Assembly (NCBI RefSeq): GCF_000471905.2
Contig: NW_006499617.1
Coordinates: forward strand, 4,745,607-4,809,606
Direction: 5' to 3'
Length of the DNA: 64,000 nt
Source of the DNA: Amborella trichopoda
Lineage: Eukaryota; Streptophyta; Magnoliopsida; Amborellales; Amborellaceae
This document shows, one piece after another, positions 36,179 through 46,388 of the stretch. Position 1 is the stretch's first letter; each line of letters starts with the position of its first letter. The notes beneath the pieces were generated by a model, which worked only from the letters and a program-made list of their open reading frames with translations, made no database searches and had not been told where the DNA came from. A program made the position numbers and the translations under genes.

Positions 36179-37285
36179 TTATAAAGTTAATATTTGGAAG
36201 TCTTGTAATTCTTCTATACTTGGTTCAGTAGTATTTGTTGTACTAGATTCAGGAGTATATGTGGGAATAACAACATGGTCTGTTATTCTTCGTGTTCCTT
36301 GGAATTGTAAATCTGAACTAGGTATTGATGAAGAAGATTGAGTAGGAGGTGGTACTATTATAACACTTGGATTAGTAGAATAAGATTTTCTACTTGGTAT
36401 TTTATTTTTGATATTCCTTTTCCTATTAATATTAATATCATCTTGAACTTGTAATTGTTGAAATTTTATTTCAATATTACCATCAAGATGTTCTATTATT
36501 TGATTAGAAATATGATTTTGAGGAACCTTTTGAGGTTGATTGGCATGCTGTAATACCCATGATTGTGGTAAGATAATATCTGACCATTTTATTGTTTTGG
36601 GAACAATCATATTTGATTTTTCCATATTTGTTTGGAATAATATGGTTTGGTCTTTTTGATCAATTCTCATAATATTTAGACATAAAGTATTCATGACTTT
36701 GTAATATATTCTATAAACTATAGCTAAGTTTTGAGAACCTTGGATCATATTAAATCCATGTGTTTTTAAGTTTATTGTTAATATATCTAGAATATTTGGG
36801 TCAGTCAAAAAAACAGAAAAATTTGGAAAACAATTAAAATATATTGGACTACTACAGAGGCTGGACTCAACCATGCCAAGTAGCGAGTCTGTGAAGATAT
36901 TGTGTCTTGTATCTCTTAGGCATACAAGCACAGAGGTGTTCAACCCTAATCGAGTCAAAGGTTTCACTGCTATTTGGATTAATCCAATATGTAAATATTT
37001 GTAATTATGTTCTTTATGTTTTTCAATAACTTTCTTTGAGAGTAGGTGAAAGTCTTCTTGGTTTTGAGTAACCGATAAACTTTCTTCTACTGTCTTGATG
37101 GCATAACCCATCTTAAATTTGATTGATCCTTTATTATAAATGTCATGGATTGGTACTTTAGGTATGTTCCAATTTTGGATATTATTTTCAATGTCATTGA
37201 TGATAATTTGTTCTTTATTCTTTACTCTAAGTGTTTGAGATGAAGTTGTATTTTTACTTGTAAGATTCCTTATTAGATTTGCCAT
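36179..37285 (-). pseudogene. Pararetrovirus unit B movement protein (30K family), first domain of ORF1
   Basis: 368 residues from ATG 37285. Residues about 95-145 hold the caulimovirid movement-protein signature: KYLHIGLIQIAVKPLTRLGL, then LRDTRHN (residues 123-129) and DSLLGMVESSL. The LxDxRH motif is a hallmark of the 30K superfamily, which enlarges plasmodesmata so virus can pass between cells. The C-terminal 120 residues are serine-, threonine- and proline-rich. The frame is uninterrupted, but the following stop at 36179 cuts it from the rest of ORF1. This is the only movement-protein copy in the window. It lies 290 bases after the primer-binding site, as expected for the first frame. 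Confidence 0.88.
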
Positions 37286-37492
37286 CCGTAGGTTGCGGAT
37301 AATGACAATCTGGACATTCAGTGGCCCAGCGTTTTCCCTAAGCGGCTCTTCCTGGCCTTGGCGGTACTTTGCAATAGGCTTTCACTTGTCTCTTGCCTTA
37401 ACTCTCGGACCAACTTTCTTGGTGGTAAATCTAACTTAGTGTCTTTAGTAAAGATATAACTTTATCTGTTACAACTTATTGATGTAAAAGAA

Positions 37493-37572
37493 CAGTTTTA
37501 CTGACAGTTTAACTGTTTACACAGTTTCACTGTTGGACAGTTTCACTGTTATAACTGTGACAGTTTTACTGT
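37493..37572 (-). repeat. Array of CAGTnAAACTG words next to the primer-binding site
   Basis: Within 80 bases, on the viral strand, CAGTAAAACTG, CAGTTAAACTG and CAGTGAAACTG (twice) occur, with CAGTAAAACTG again at the other end and an extra half-site ACAGTTATAACAG. Each is an imperfect palindrome (CAGT..ACTG), so RNA or single-stranded DNA here could form serial small hairpins. The array starts two or three bases downstream of the primer-binding site. Confidence 0.8.
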
Positions 37573-37574
37573 AT

Positions 37575-37587
37575 GGCTTTGATACCA
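37575..37587 (-). other. tRNA-Met primer-binding site (viral genome start)
   Basis: On the minus strand the 13 bases read TGGTATCAAAGCC. The plant retroelement site complementary to the 3' end of initiator tRNA-Met is TGGTATCAGAGCC; 12 of 13 match. Position (after the intergenic region and before the movement protein) is right for a caulimovirid. This is the only such site in the block. Confidence 0.88.
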
Positions 37588-37593
37588 ACTTCG

Positions 37594-38941
37594 GCAAGGA
37601 TCTACAGTACTGTCTTATCAACTTAATTCTTTGAATTTGTATATTTGTTGAACTATTTTTTGCATATAATTTTAACTGATTTCAGAGTAAATAAGCGAAT
37701 AGGATGCTATTATATCTTATTAATTCTTGCAAAATCCTATAATAATTGAAGACAAATAATATGAAGCAAATAAAAGGAATAATAGAAACATCTATTACTA
37801 ACCATTGTACATATGTAAATTCTCTAATTTTTATGCTGAATAATATTTTAAATTGCATAATCAAATATTCATAATAACACTTTATTCATACTGGTAGCAC
37901 ACTGTTACATTTACAGGAGAAAGCACACTGATAATGGATAAAACACACTTATATAATTTTACAAAATAAAGCACGTCTGATATAATTACAGAAATACAGA
38001 AAAACACTATATGAACATGGAAAAGCAGGATGTATGGAAGCAAACAGAAAAACTCAAACAGAAGACTCAGAAGTAGAGAGATAAATAGAAAGTAAAGTAA
38101 AATGTTTATGAAAGACTCACTGGGTGCATATACAATAGCTGGAAAATAACTTCCAGTTATCTGGGCAGTATGTGGGAAGAGAATGAAAATTGCAGTCACA
38201 ATATTCAGAAGAGGAGAGTTTATTGAACCTGGAATATTTTGGCTATGAGGTTATGGTAGCTGATATTGGATATGTTCTGGTCTTGTCTGGATGAAGAAGG
38301 ATCAAGAAAGAGTATCGTATTTCAGAGAAGAAGATGAACTCAGAGAGAGAAGAAAAGAGAAGAGAAGATAAACGTAGAGAAGAAGAGAGAAGATTAACTC
38401 AGAGAAGATGAACATAGAGAAGAAGAGAGAAGATTAACTCAGAGACTCCTTGGTCGAGGAAGGAGACGAACTAGGAGAGGCTTGAGAAAGAGGGAGAGGA
38501 AGGAGAGAGCCACCTTAGAGAGAGAGGGAGATCTCGACCTGAGTTGAAGAGGAAGGAGGTCCGTCTTATATAGAGGAGGTTCCTTCGGCTCGAAGCAAAG
38601 AAGAGGGAACATAAAGGTAAAGCAAAAGAGCACAAGACTTAAAGGTGAGTGACTTGACTTAAAAAAAATAAAAAACGACAAAAGAAAAAGCATCTGCTAC
38701 AGTATTTTTTGTCTTTTTCTGTTAATGGCCTTAGTGAAAGCATTTGGCACAGTGCTTGTTTTGTCCTGTTGTGTCGGTGCCACAGTTCTTTCTTGTCTTT
38801 TTGTGTCGGTGCAGAATCTTTGTACGATCTTTATACAGTGGTTTGTCGGTGATGATATTGGAAGGGAATCTTTATGTCGGTGATGATCTTATCTTCAGCA
38901 TGATGATATTAGAAAGGAATCTTTATGTCGGTGATGATCTT
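37594..38941 (-). promoter_or_regulatory. Pararetrovirus unit B intergenic region: enhancer, promoter, leader
   Basis: In viral order: a duplicated 51-bp unit (38945-38851), then a TATA box CTCTATATAAG (38575-38565) similar in form to the CaMV 35S box, a CT-rich stretch just downstream, an AATAAA (38224-38219) that could be the polyadenylation signal, and a leader of about 950 bases ending at the primer-binding site. The leader holds small open frames, including a very hydrophobic one of 105 codons (38199-37882) that also occurs in unit C. Leaders with small upstream frames and RNA structure are usual in caulimovirids. It is nearly identical to 40433-41770. Confidence 0.8.
38565..38575 (-). 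promoter_or_regulatory. TATA box of unit B
   Basis: CTCTATATAAG on the viral strand, followed within about 30 bases by a pyrimidine-rich initiator region. Transcription would run leftward through the leader into the movement protein. Confidence 0.75.
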
Positions 38942-38945
38942 TTAT
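38851..38945 (-). repeat. Duplicated enhancer-like unit of unit B
   Basis: A 51-bp unit ('gatgatatt(g/a)ga(a)aggaatc' to 'tgtcggtgatgatctt') is repeated at 38851 and 38902, about 280 bases upstream of the TATA box. Confidence 0.8.
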
Positions 38946-40115
38946 GGTCGTTGACTGAACTCATCCGGATCGTCTTCTTTTTCGTCTGGATCAGTTTCTT
39001 CTGGATCTTCTATTGGGAGATTGAGGTATTGATTAATATGCAAGGGAGAGGATTGTACTGTTTCGTCAGAGGAGACTGGCTTTCTCCCTCCCTCAACGAA
39101 TATTTCTTTCATCTGGTTTTCTAATGTCTCTTTCGAGGCATTAGGGTTTGCTTGCAACATATTTCTTAGGTATGTGGGAAAATCGAAAGAAGTATTGGCT
39201 GTATTTTGGCTTTGGGTTTTTTCCAGAGGTTTTGGAGGAATTCTTTTTGGAGTAAGTGAGGATGGGTCCATATTAAAGATGTCCCACCATTTTACGGAAA
39301 TGGTCTTTCCAAGTTTAGGTATATAGTTATAATCAGAGGTAGTATCAGGGGAGATGGTGTACTCTCATTTCATTATCCAAGGTATTTGGTATAAGGCCAT
39401 AAAATAGAGGTGATTGTCTATGGTGGTGTCATTCTGGTTATAGGCTTGGAATTTGTCCTGCACTACTTTGAATGCAGGTGGTAAAATTTGAACAGTTGAT
39501 CCCCACACAAAAAACCAGTTTTTGAACCAGGTGGGAAAACATTCTAAAATTTGTAATCTAAACTGGATATACCAGCTATGAGTATAATTAGGATTTTGAT
39601 AATAGAAAAATTTGTGCCATGCCTCAATGTATTCGGCATACTTAAAATACTTGTATGAAAAATCTGAATTTTGAAGTTTCTTTCCATGTGCGGGTTTGCA
39701 ACCCCACTCTTCCTAGGAAAGTATATTTTTGATCTGGACTTTAGAATATGCAATAGTCCGAGTGTTTTGTTGAAAATAATGGAAATCCTGTTTCCATTAA
39801 TATTGCTTCAAAGTATTCTTTTGTTTTAACCCCATTGGAAGGGTTAAGATGGTTAAGCAAATAAAGAGGAGCAAGTTTTATGGGCTCAATATTGATATAT
39901 TTCTCATCGATAGTAATATCAATGAGATAGGCTCTTTCATGGTAGGCGGATCTGGGTGTATTGGATGGAGTAGCAGATTTGCTTTGTGTTGGAGAATATA
40001 TGGGTTTTGAAGCTGTTGCTTCAGATAGGTAATTATTGTCTTCGAACAGTTGCAAGGCAAGTGATAAGGGTTGTTCGTCGTTAGAGTCAGTGTTGCCCCC
40101 CCTGCAAAAATTCAC
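38942..40115 (-). pseudogene. Pararetrovirus unit B ORF2, function unknown (deleted and interrupted)
   Basis: Starts at the G-run overlapping the end of RNase H; the ATG used in unit C is GTG here. Conserved blocks are LQLFEDN, IKLAPLYLLNHLNPSNGVKT, EAILMETGF, YAEYIEAWHKFF and CPTWFKNWF-like W-rich text, then IKWWDIF-like, PKRIPPKPLEK and, at the C-terminus, an acidic EETDPDEKEDDPDE stretch. Relative to unit C it lacks about 170 bases of the N-terminal part (near 40030) but keeps a C-terminal 65-base segment that C has lost. It carries frameshifts near 39741 and a TGA in the conserved IMK-EYT stretch near 39368 that unit C shares. Confidence 0.72.
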
Positions 40116-40432
40116 GGGTTAAAAAATCAGGTAATGAATTGGAAGACTCGGGAAGGTGTTTGATAGAAAAATCAAAGGCGGATAAGATAGCCTGCCACCG
40201 AGCAAATATTTGTTTAGAAACTAAATTTTGAACATCTTTTTGCAGAATATCCTTGGCTGCTTTGCAGTCAGTTCGTATGAGAAAATGTTGGTTTAAAATA
40301 TCACTTTGGAATTTGGAAACACAATGAACGATTGCTAAAAGTTCTTTTTTAACCATGGAATAATTCAATTGAGTAGTATTCCAAGCTTTAGAAGTATATC
40401 GAAGTAATTGTTCTTGAGAATCAATTTTTCTG
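40087..40432 (-). pseudogene. Pararetrovirus unit B RNase H C-terminal fragment
   Basis: Contains KKELLAIVHCVSKFQ, IRTDCKAAKDILQ, FARWQAILSAFDF and LPDFLTREFLQGG, then TGA at 40089-40087. It is the last part of ORF1. Its upstream end is a sharp junction at about 40427-40433, where the text changes to the intergenic region of unit C. The frame here is clean; the corresponding frame in unit A has a one-base insertion. Confidence 0.85.
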
Positions 40433-41770
40433 CCAGGATCTACAGTACTGTCTTATCAACTTAATTCTTTGAATTTGTATATTTGTTGAACTATTTTTTG
40501 CATATAATTTTAACTGATTTCAGAGTAAATAAGCGAATAGGATGCTATTATATCTTATTAATTCTTGCAAAATCCTATAATAATTGAAGACAAATAATAT
40601 GAAGCAAATAAAAGGAATAATAGAAACATCTATTACTAACCATTGTGCATATTCAAATTCTCTAATTTTTATGCTGAATAATATTTTAAATTGCATAATC
40701 AAATATTCATAATAACACTTTATTCATACTGGTAGCACACTGTTACATTTACAGGAGAAAGCACACTGATAATGGATAAAACACACTTATATAATTTTAC
40801 AGAATAAAGCACGTCTGATATAATTACAGAAATACAGAAAAACACTATATGAACATGGAAAAGCAGGATGTATGGAAGCAAACAGAAAAACTCAAACAGA
40901 AGACTCAGAAGTAGAGAGATAAACAGAAAGTAAAGTAAAACGTTTATGAAAGACTCACTGGGTGCATATACAATAGCTGGAAAATAACTTCCAGTTATCT
41001 GGGCAGTATGTGGGAAGAGAATGAAAATTGCAGTCACAATATTCAGAAGAGGAGAGTTTATTGAACCTGGAATATTTTGGCTATGAGGTTATGGTAGCTG
41101 ATATTGGATATGTTCTGGTCTTGTCTGGATGAAGAAGGATCAAGAAAGAGTATCGTATTTCAGAGAAGAAGATGAACTCAGAGAGAGAAGAAAAGAGAAG
41201 AGAAGATAAACGTAGAGAAGAAGAGAGAAGATTAACTCAGAGAAGATGAACATAGAGAAGAAGAGAGAAGATTAACTCAGAGACTCAGAGACTCCTTGGT
41301 CGAGGAAGGAGAGGAACTAGGAGAGGCTTGAGAAAGAGGGAGAGGAAGGAGAGAGCCACCTTAGAGAGAGAGAGGGAGATCTCGACCTGAGTTGAAGAGG
41401 AAGGAGGTCCGTCTTATATAGAGGAGGTTCCTTCGGCTCGAAGCAAAGAAGAGGGGACATAAAGGTAAAGCAAAAGAGCACGAGACTTAAAGGTGAGTGA
41501 CTTGACTTAAAGAGAATAAAAAACGACAAAAGAAAAAACATCTGCTACAGTATTTTTTGTCTTTTTCTGTTAATGGCCTTAGTGAAAGCATTTGGCACAG
41601 TGCTTGTTTTGTCCTGTTGTGTCGGTGCCACAGTTCTTTCTTGTCTTTTTGTGTCGGTGCAGAATCTTTGTACGATCTTTATACAGTGGTTTGTCGGTGA
41701 TGATATTGGAAGGGAATCTTTATGTCGGTGATGATCTTATCTTCAGCATGATGATATTAGAAAGGAATCT
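40433..41770 (-). promoter_or_regulatory. Pararetrovirus unit C intergenic region (second copy of promoter and leader)
   Basis: Nearly identical to 37594-38941 over its whole length; the few differences are single bases and small length changes in the GA-rich part (for example an extra 'agactc' near 41285). It includes TATA box CTCTATATAAG (41423-41413), the duplicated enhancer-like unit (41793-41699), AATAAA near 41060, and the same hydrophobic 105-codon leader frame (41037-40720). It breaks off at 'ggatctacagtactg', about ten bases before the primer-binding site would begin, and is joined to RNase H sequence. Confidence 0.8.
41413..41423 (-). promoter_or_regulatory. TATA box of unit C
   Basis: CTCTATATAAG on the minus strand, in the same context as the unit B box at 38575-38565. 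Transcription from it would run leftward into the unit B RNase H end and ORF2. Confidence 0.72.
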
Positions 41771-43058
41771 TTATGTCGGTGATGATCTTTTATGGTCGTT
41801 GAGATTGAGGTATTGATTAATATGCAAGGGAGACGATTGTACTGTTTCGTCAGAGGAGACTGGCTTTCTCCCTACCTCAGCGAATATTTCTTTCATCTGA
41901 TTTTCTAATGTCTCTTTCGAGGCATTAGGGTTTGCTTGCAACATATTTCTTAGGTATGTGGGAAAATCAAAAGAAGTATTGGCTGTATTCTGGCTTTGGG
42001 TTTTTTCCAGAGGTTTTGGAGGAATTCTTTTTGGAGTAAATGAGGATGGGTCCATATTAAAGATGTCCCACCATTTTACGGAAATGGTCTTTCCAAGTCT
42101 AGGTATATAGGTATAATCAGAGGTGGTATCAGGGGAGATGGTGTACTCTCATTTCATTATCTAAGGTATTTGGTATAAGGCCATAAAATAGAGGTGATTG
42201 TCTATGGTGGTGTCATTTTGGTTATAGGCTTGGAATTTGTCTTGCACTACTTTGAATGCAGGTGGTAAAATTTGAACAGTTGATCTCCACACAAAAAACC
42301 AGTTTTTGAACCAGGTGGGAAAACGTTCTAAAATTTGTAATCTAAACTGGATATACCAGCTATGAGTATAATTAGGATTTTGATAATAGAAAAATTTGTG
42401 CCATGCCTCAATGTATTCGGCATACTTAAAATACTTGTATGAAAAATCTGAATTTTGAAGTTTCTTTCCATGCGCGGGATTGCAACCTCACTCTTCATAG
42501 GAAAGTATATTTTTGATCTGGACTTTAGGATATGCAATAGTCCGAGTGTTTTGTTGAAAATAATGGAAATCCTGTTTCCATTAATATTGCTTCAAAGTAT
42601 TCTCTTGTTTTAACCCCATTGGAAGGGTTAAGATGGTTAAGCAAATAAAGAGGAGCAAGTTTTATGGGCTCAGTATTGATATATTTCTCATCGATAGTAA
42701 TACCCATGAGATAGGCTCTTTCATGGTAGGCGGATCTGGGTGTATTGGATGGAGTAGCAGATTTGCTTTGTGCTGGAGAATATATGGGTTTTGAAGCTGT
42801 TGCTTCAGAATAGGTAATTTGGTGGACAGGAGATTGAGAAGGCGAACGGATTGCCAAAGGCGGTTGTTCCCCTTCATATGGTATTATTTTACTGGTTATG
42901 GGATGTTTATCTCTACGAAGAGTGCCTTGAGAACCCATATTAATAGGTGAAAGTAAAGGTGAAATATTAATATTCTTATTATCTTCGAACAGTTGCAAGG
43001 CAAGTGATAAGGGCTGTTCGTCGTTAGAGTCAGTGTTGCCCCCCCTGCAAAAATTCAT
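41771..43058 (-). pseudogene. Pararetrovirus unit C ORF2, function unknown (interrupted)
   Basis: Begins with an ATG at 43058 that overlaps the last codons of ORF1. The first 177 codons are open: LQLFEDNKNINIS, a proline- and serine-rich stretch, IKLAPLYLLNHLNPSNGVKT and EAILMETGF. Frameshifts and stops follow. The W-rich middle (HAYSWYIQ-like, near 42360) and the C-terminal PKRIPPKPLEK block (near 42040) are recognisable. A TGA in the IMK-EYT stretch is shared with unit B, and a TAG two codons earlier is private to C. The C-terminal 65 bases seen in unit B are missing. Florendovirus-like ORF2 proteins have no known function. Confidence 0.72.
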
Positions 43059-44661
43059 AGGTTAAAAAATCAGGTAATGAATTGGAAGACCCGGGAAGGT
43101 GTTCGATAGAAAAATCGAAGGCGGATAAGATAGCCTGCCATCGAGCAAATATTTGTTTAGAAACTAAATTTTGAACATCTTTTTGCAGAATATCCTTGGC
43201 TGCTTTGCAGTCAGTTCGTATGAGAAAATGTTGGTTTAAAATATCACTTTAAAATTTGGAAACACAATGAACGATTGCTAAGAGTTCTTTTTTAACCATG
43301 GAATAATTTAATTGAATAATATTCCAAGCTTTAGAAGTATATCGAAGTAATTGTTCTTGAGAATCAATTTTTTGTTTGAGAATACCACCGAGGCCTTTGT
43401 CAGAAGCATCACATTCTATAATTATTAAAGCAGTTGGATGAGGAAGGGAGAGACAGTCTAGTGTCTTTACCTTGCTTTTAATTACCTGTACTGCCTTGAT
43501 ATGGATATTGGTCCATGGTGGAGGATTCTTTTTGAGTCTATCATATAAAGGTTTAGAGTCTAAAGCAAGGTTAGGATAGAAATCACTAACATAATTTAAA
43601 CAACCTAAGAATCTTTGAAGTTCCTTTTTATCCAGTATTTGATCAGGGAATTTATCAGCAAATTGTATGGATCTATCTATGGGAATGATAGTTCCATGAT
43701 GAATCATATGTCCTAGAAATCTTATATTGGTTTTGAATAAGGTTATCTTTTTGGCTGAAACAACTAATCCAGCATTCCGGACTGCATGTATAAATGTGTT
43801 AATGTGTTTGATATGTTGATCTATCGATTCCGAGAATATTAGTACATCATCAATATATACTATCATAAAATGATGGTAAGCATTAAAAACATCATTCATT
43901 ATTTTTTGGAATTCTGATGGAGCATTTTTCAAACCAAATGGCATAACATTCTATTCGTATTGTCCAAATGAAACATTGAATGCAGTTTTATATTTATCTT
44001 GTTCTTGGATTTGTATTTGCCAATATCCAGATTTCATATCAAATTTAGAAAAGATACATGCTTGAGCAACTCTATCTAATAAATCTTTTTTATTGAGAAT
44101 CGGATATCTTATCCATTTCAGGACTTTATTTAAAGGTTTATAATTAATAACAAGTCTAGGAACTCCTCGTTCCTTTTCAGCATTTTTATTAACATAAAAG
44201 GCTGCACAGCTCCAAGGTGAGGAGCTTGATCTTATAATTTTTTTCTGTTGGAGATCATCAATCTCTTTTCGGCACATATCTAATAAGATAGTATTCATTT
44301 GTATTGGTCTAGCTTTTGTAGGTATTTGTTTTTCATCAAATCCTTGTTCATATGGTAGACTGATACTATGCTTTTTCCTTTTCCAAAAAGCATTAGGATG
44401 CTCACTACATATTGAGCTTTCTATATGTTGTTGTAATGCTTGAATCTTTTGTTGTATTGAATAAGTTTGTAATTGTTCTTCAATAGCTTTATATTTAATT
44501 TCTTGTTTAAGGGTACAAAGAAATCTTTCTTTGTTATTCAATTGACTTTTGACATTATTGAGTTCTTTCAACTTTGGTTTATGTATAAAATTAAAGTGTA
44601 TTGGAATATTGTGAATAACTGAAGATATTCCCGTTTCATCTATAGTCAAAGGATATAACAA
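43030..44661 (-). pseudogene. Pararetrovirus unit C reverse transcriptase and RNase H (YIDD present)
   Basis: This is the most complete polymerase in the block. The RT part shows RLVINYKPLNKVLKWIRYPI, FSKFDMKSGYWQIQI, MPFGLKNAPSEFQKIMND and the catalytic YIDDVLIF (YIDD at 43857-43846). The connection has RFLGHMIHHG and LQRFLGCLNYVSDFY. RNase H has IIECDASDKGLGGIL, KKELLAIVHCVSKF and IRTDCKAAKDIL, ending at TGA 43032-43030. Two point changes make stops: the Trp codon before NVMPFG (near 43950) is TAG, and a Gln codon after VSKF (near 43249) is TAA. Nothing else in the core motifs looks damaged. Role: RNA-templated DNA synthesis and primer and template removal. Confidence 0.9.
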
Positions 44662-45099
44662 AGTAAGGAATGGAACACCAAGTATTACTGCTTAGCTTAA
44701 TCCTTTTACCATTATGAATGATATATCTATACATTGGTGATTGTTACAAACAGAAGCATTAGATAATTTATATTTAATAAATAATCTACTTCCATCTGCT
44801 GTATTCAATATTTGAGTAGTTTTATCAAAATATTTTGAAGGTATAATTCCTTCATTGATACAATTTAAGTCAGCTCCAGAATCTATTAAAGCTGATGTTT
44901 CAAAACTATAATCTTGAGCAACAATAATCTTAACATAGACAAACCATTTTTGTATTACTATTTTGTTTATTAGATTCACCGAAGGAGCATATATTATTTT
45001 GGCTTCTGAAGATTCAGGGATATCTAATGATGAATTGGGGTTATGTTTCATTAATTCGTCAAAGTCTATTTCATCTGTGTCTGAATCTTGTTGAGACAT
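44662..45099 (-). pseudogene. Pararetrovirus unit C aspartic protease
   Basis: Holds ALIDSGADLNCINEG (DSGA near 44881-44870), YFDKTTQILNTADGSRLFIK and IMVKGLS, then a TAG near 44692 just before the AVILGVPFL block. Apart from that stop it matches unit B, and it keeps the ADGS Gly that unit B has lost. It would cleave the ORF1 polyprotein. Confidence 0.85.
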
Positions 45100-46312
45100 T
45101 TGTTGTAATTCTAATGATTTAATTCTATTTTTTAATTGAACTATTTCAGTCTTTATTTATTTGATTTCTTGTTTGAGATCTGAAATGGTTGGTTCTTTTT
45201 GTTGAGAATTGTGTTGATCACTTACTCTTTTCATTATTGAAGCAAAGTTATATTCATCCGGGGATTTATTAAGAGGAATTGGTTTTGTTTTATTTTTTGT
45301 AATAGATATAAATTGAGTAATAACAGCTCTTTTTTCTTCTGGATCAATAATTTTGTCAATAATATCTAAGATAAAATTATCTTCTTGGGTAAGTGTATGA
45401 ACATTATGGGTTGATATTGGACAATTACAATTATCATTATCTTTTGAACTTACTGATTCTGTATCTGAAGAATTAGTAGAGTCAGAAGATTCTGTCCATA
45501 TTAAATCATCATCTTGGATTTGATCTATATGGGAATCAGAAGAAGTGGAAGATGAAGAATCATAATTAATTATATTGTATAATTTTGATTTTATTGTTTC
45601 ATCTAATTGTAAGGCTTCTAGTTTCTTTTTTAATTTACATTAGTGCTTATAATGCCCTACTTTACCACACTTATAACAAACTGGTAATTTTCTCTTTTTC
45701 TTTTTATTGGGAGAAAATTTATTGATTAATTTCCTTTTAGTTTTTTTATAATATTTTTTTTTCTATCCTTATTTTTGGATTTATACTTTTCTTTTTTGTA
45801 TTTTTTTTTTTCTTATATAGATTGTCAGGCATATTTTTTTTATCAAGGTAGTAACCAAATTGTTCACAGAAGTCATCAAGTTCTTTTCGCTTAGTGATCT
45901 TTTGTTTATCTAATTGTCTTTTTAATTTCATATCTGTGCATAAGGCTAAACCTTCAGCACATATTTCTGCGGAGAGTTCTCCGAGTGTATATGATGAATA
46001 GACAATAATTCCATTATGTTTTTTCCTTAATCTTTCCTTGACTTTTTCAGAAAATAAATATGGTAGACCAGCTATAAACTTCTCTTTCCAGTGGTCTAGC
46101 TGACAGTCTTCTCTTATTAATAATCTTGAGAAAAATACATCTTTATACCATTTATAATGAGATAGGGTAGGACAACGTAAATTAGATAGCAGATCTTCCG
46201 ATCTTGCTGCTAGTAAAGCTGTACTGCCTACAAAATAAAGTGTAATGGTACATATTAGAGTGTTGACAGCATCACTCTCTGTATATATTATTTCTTGGTT
46301 TTGTTCATTTCT
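45100..46312 (-). pseudogene. Pararetrovirus unit C coat-protein region with degenerate CCHC finger
   Basis: Nearly identical to unit B over the acidic linker, zinc finger and capsid text (HWKEKFIAGLPYLF, LGELSAEICAEGLALC). It has more lesions: a stop within the zinc knuckle region (the codon after YKC..GHYK..., near 45642), an indel in the lysine-rich stretch (45760-45830), a stop near 45155, and one near 46238. Its 5' end stops at 46312, where a piece of the same region is attached in opposite orientation. The movement protein is not present. Confidence 0.83.
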
Positions 46313-46385
46313 GGCTGGTTACGAGGATGGTGGGATTTCTATGTAGACGATGACACCAAACAAAGAATCCTCAATAATACTAGAC

Positions 46386-46387
<2 letters not shown>
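46313..46387 (+). pseudogene. Inverted 75-bp fragment of the coat-protein region
   Basis: Plus-strand translation reads GWLRGWWDFYVDDDTKQRIL, the same text that unit B carries on the minus strand at about 34980-34905. In a colinear virus this piece would lie on the minus strand just upstream of 46312. It is instead flipped, making a head-to-head junction at 'catttctg|gctggtt' with about three shared bases. It then runs straight into a (TA)n tract. Confidence 0.88.

Positions 46388-46388
<1 letters not shown>

Noticed and set aside
38744-39124. Plus-strand open frame opposite the viral intergenic region and ORF2 end
   Set aside because: It is the antisense of the duplicated promoter region; the shorter matching frame at 41592-41816 differs only because unit C lost 65 bases. 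No protein signature.
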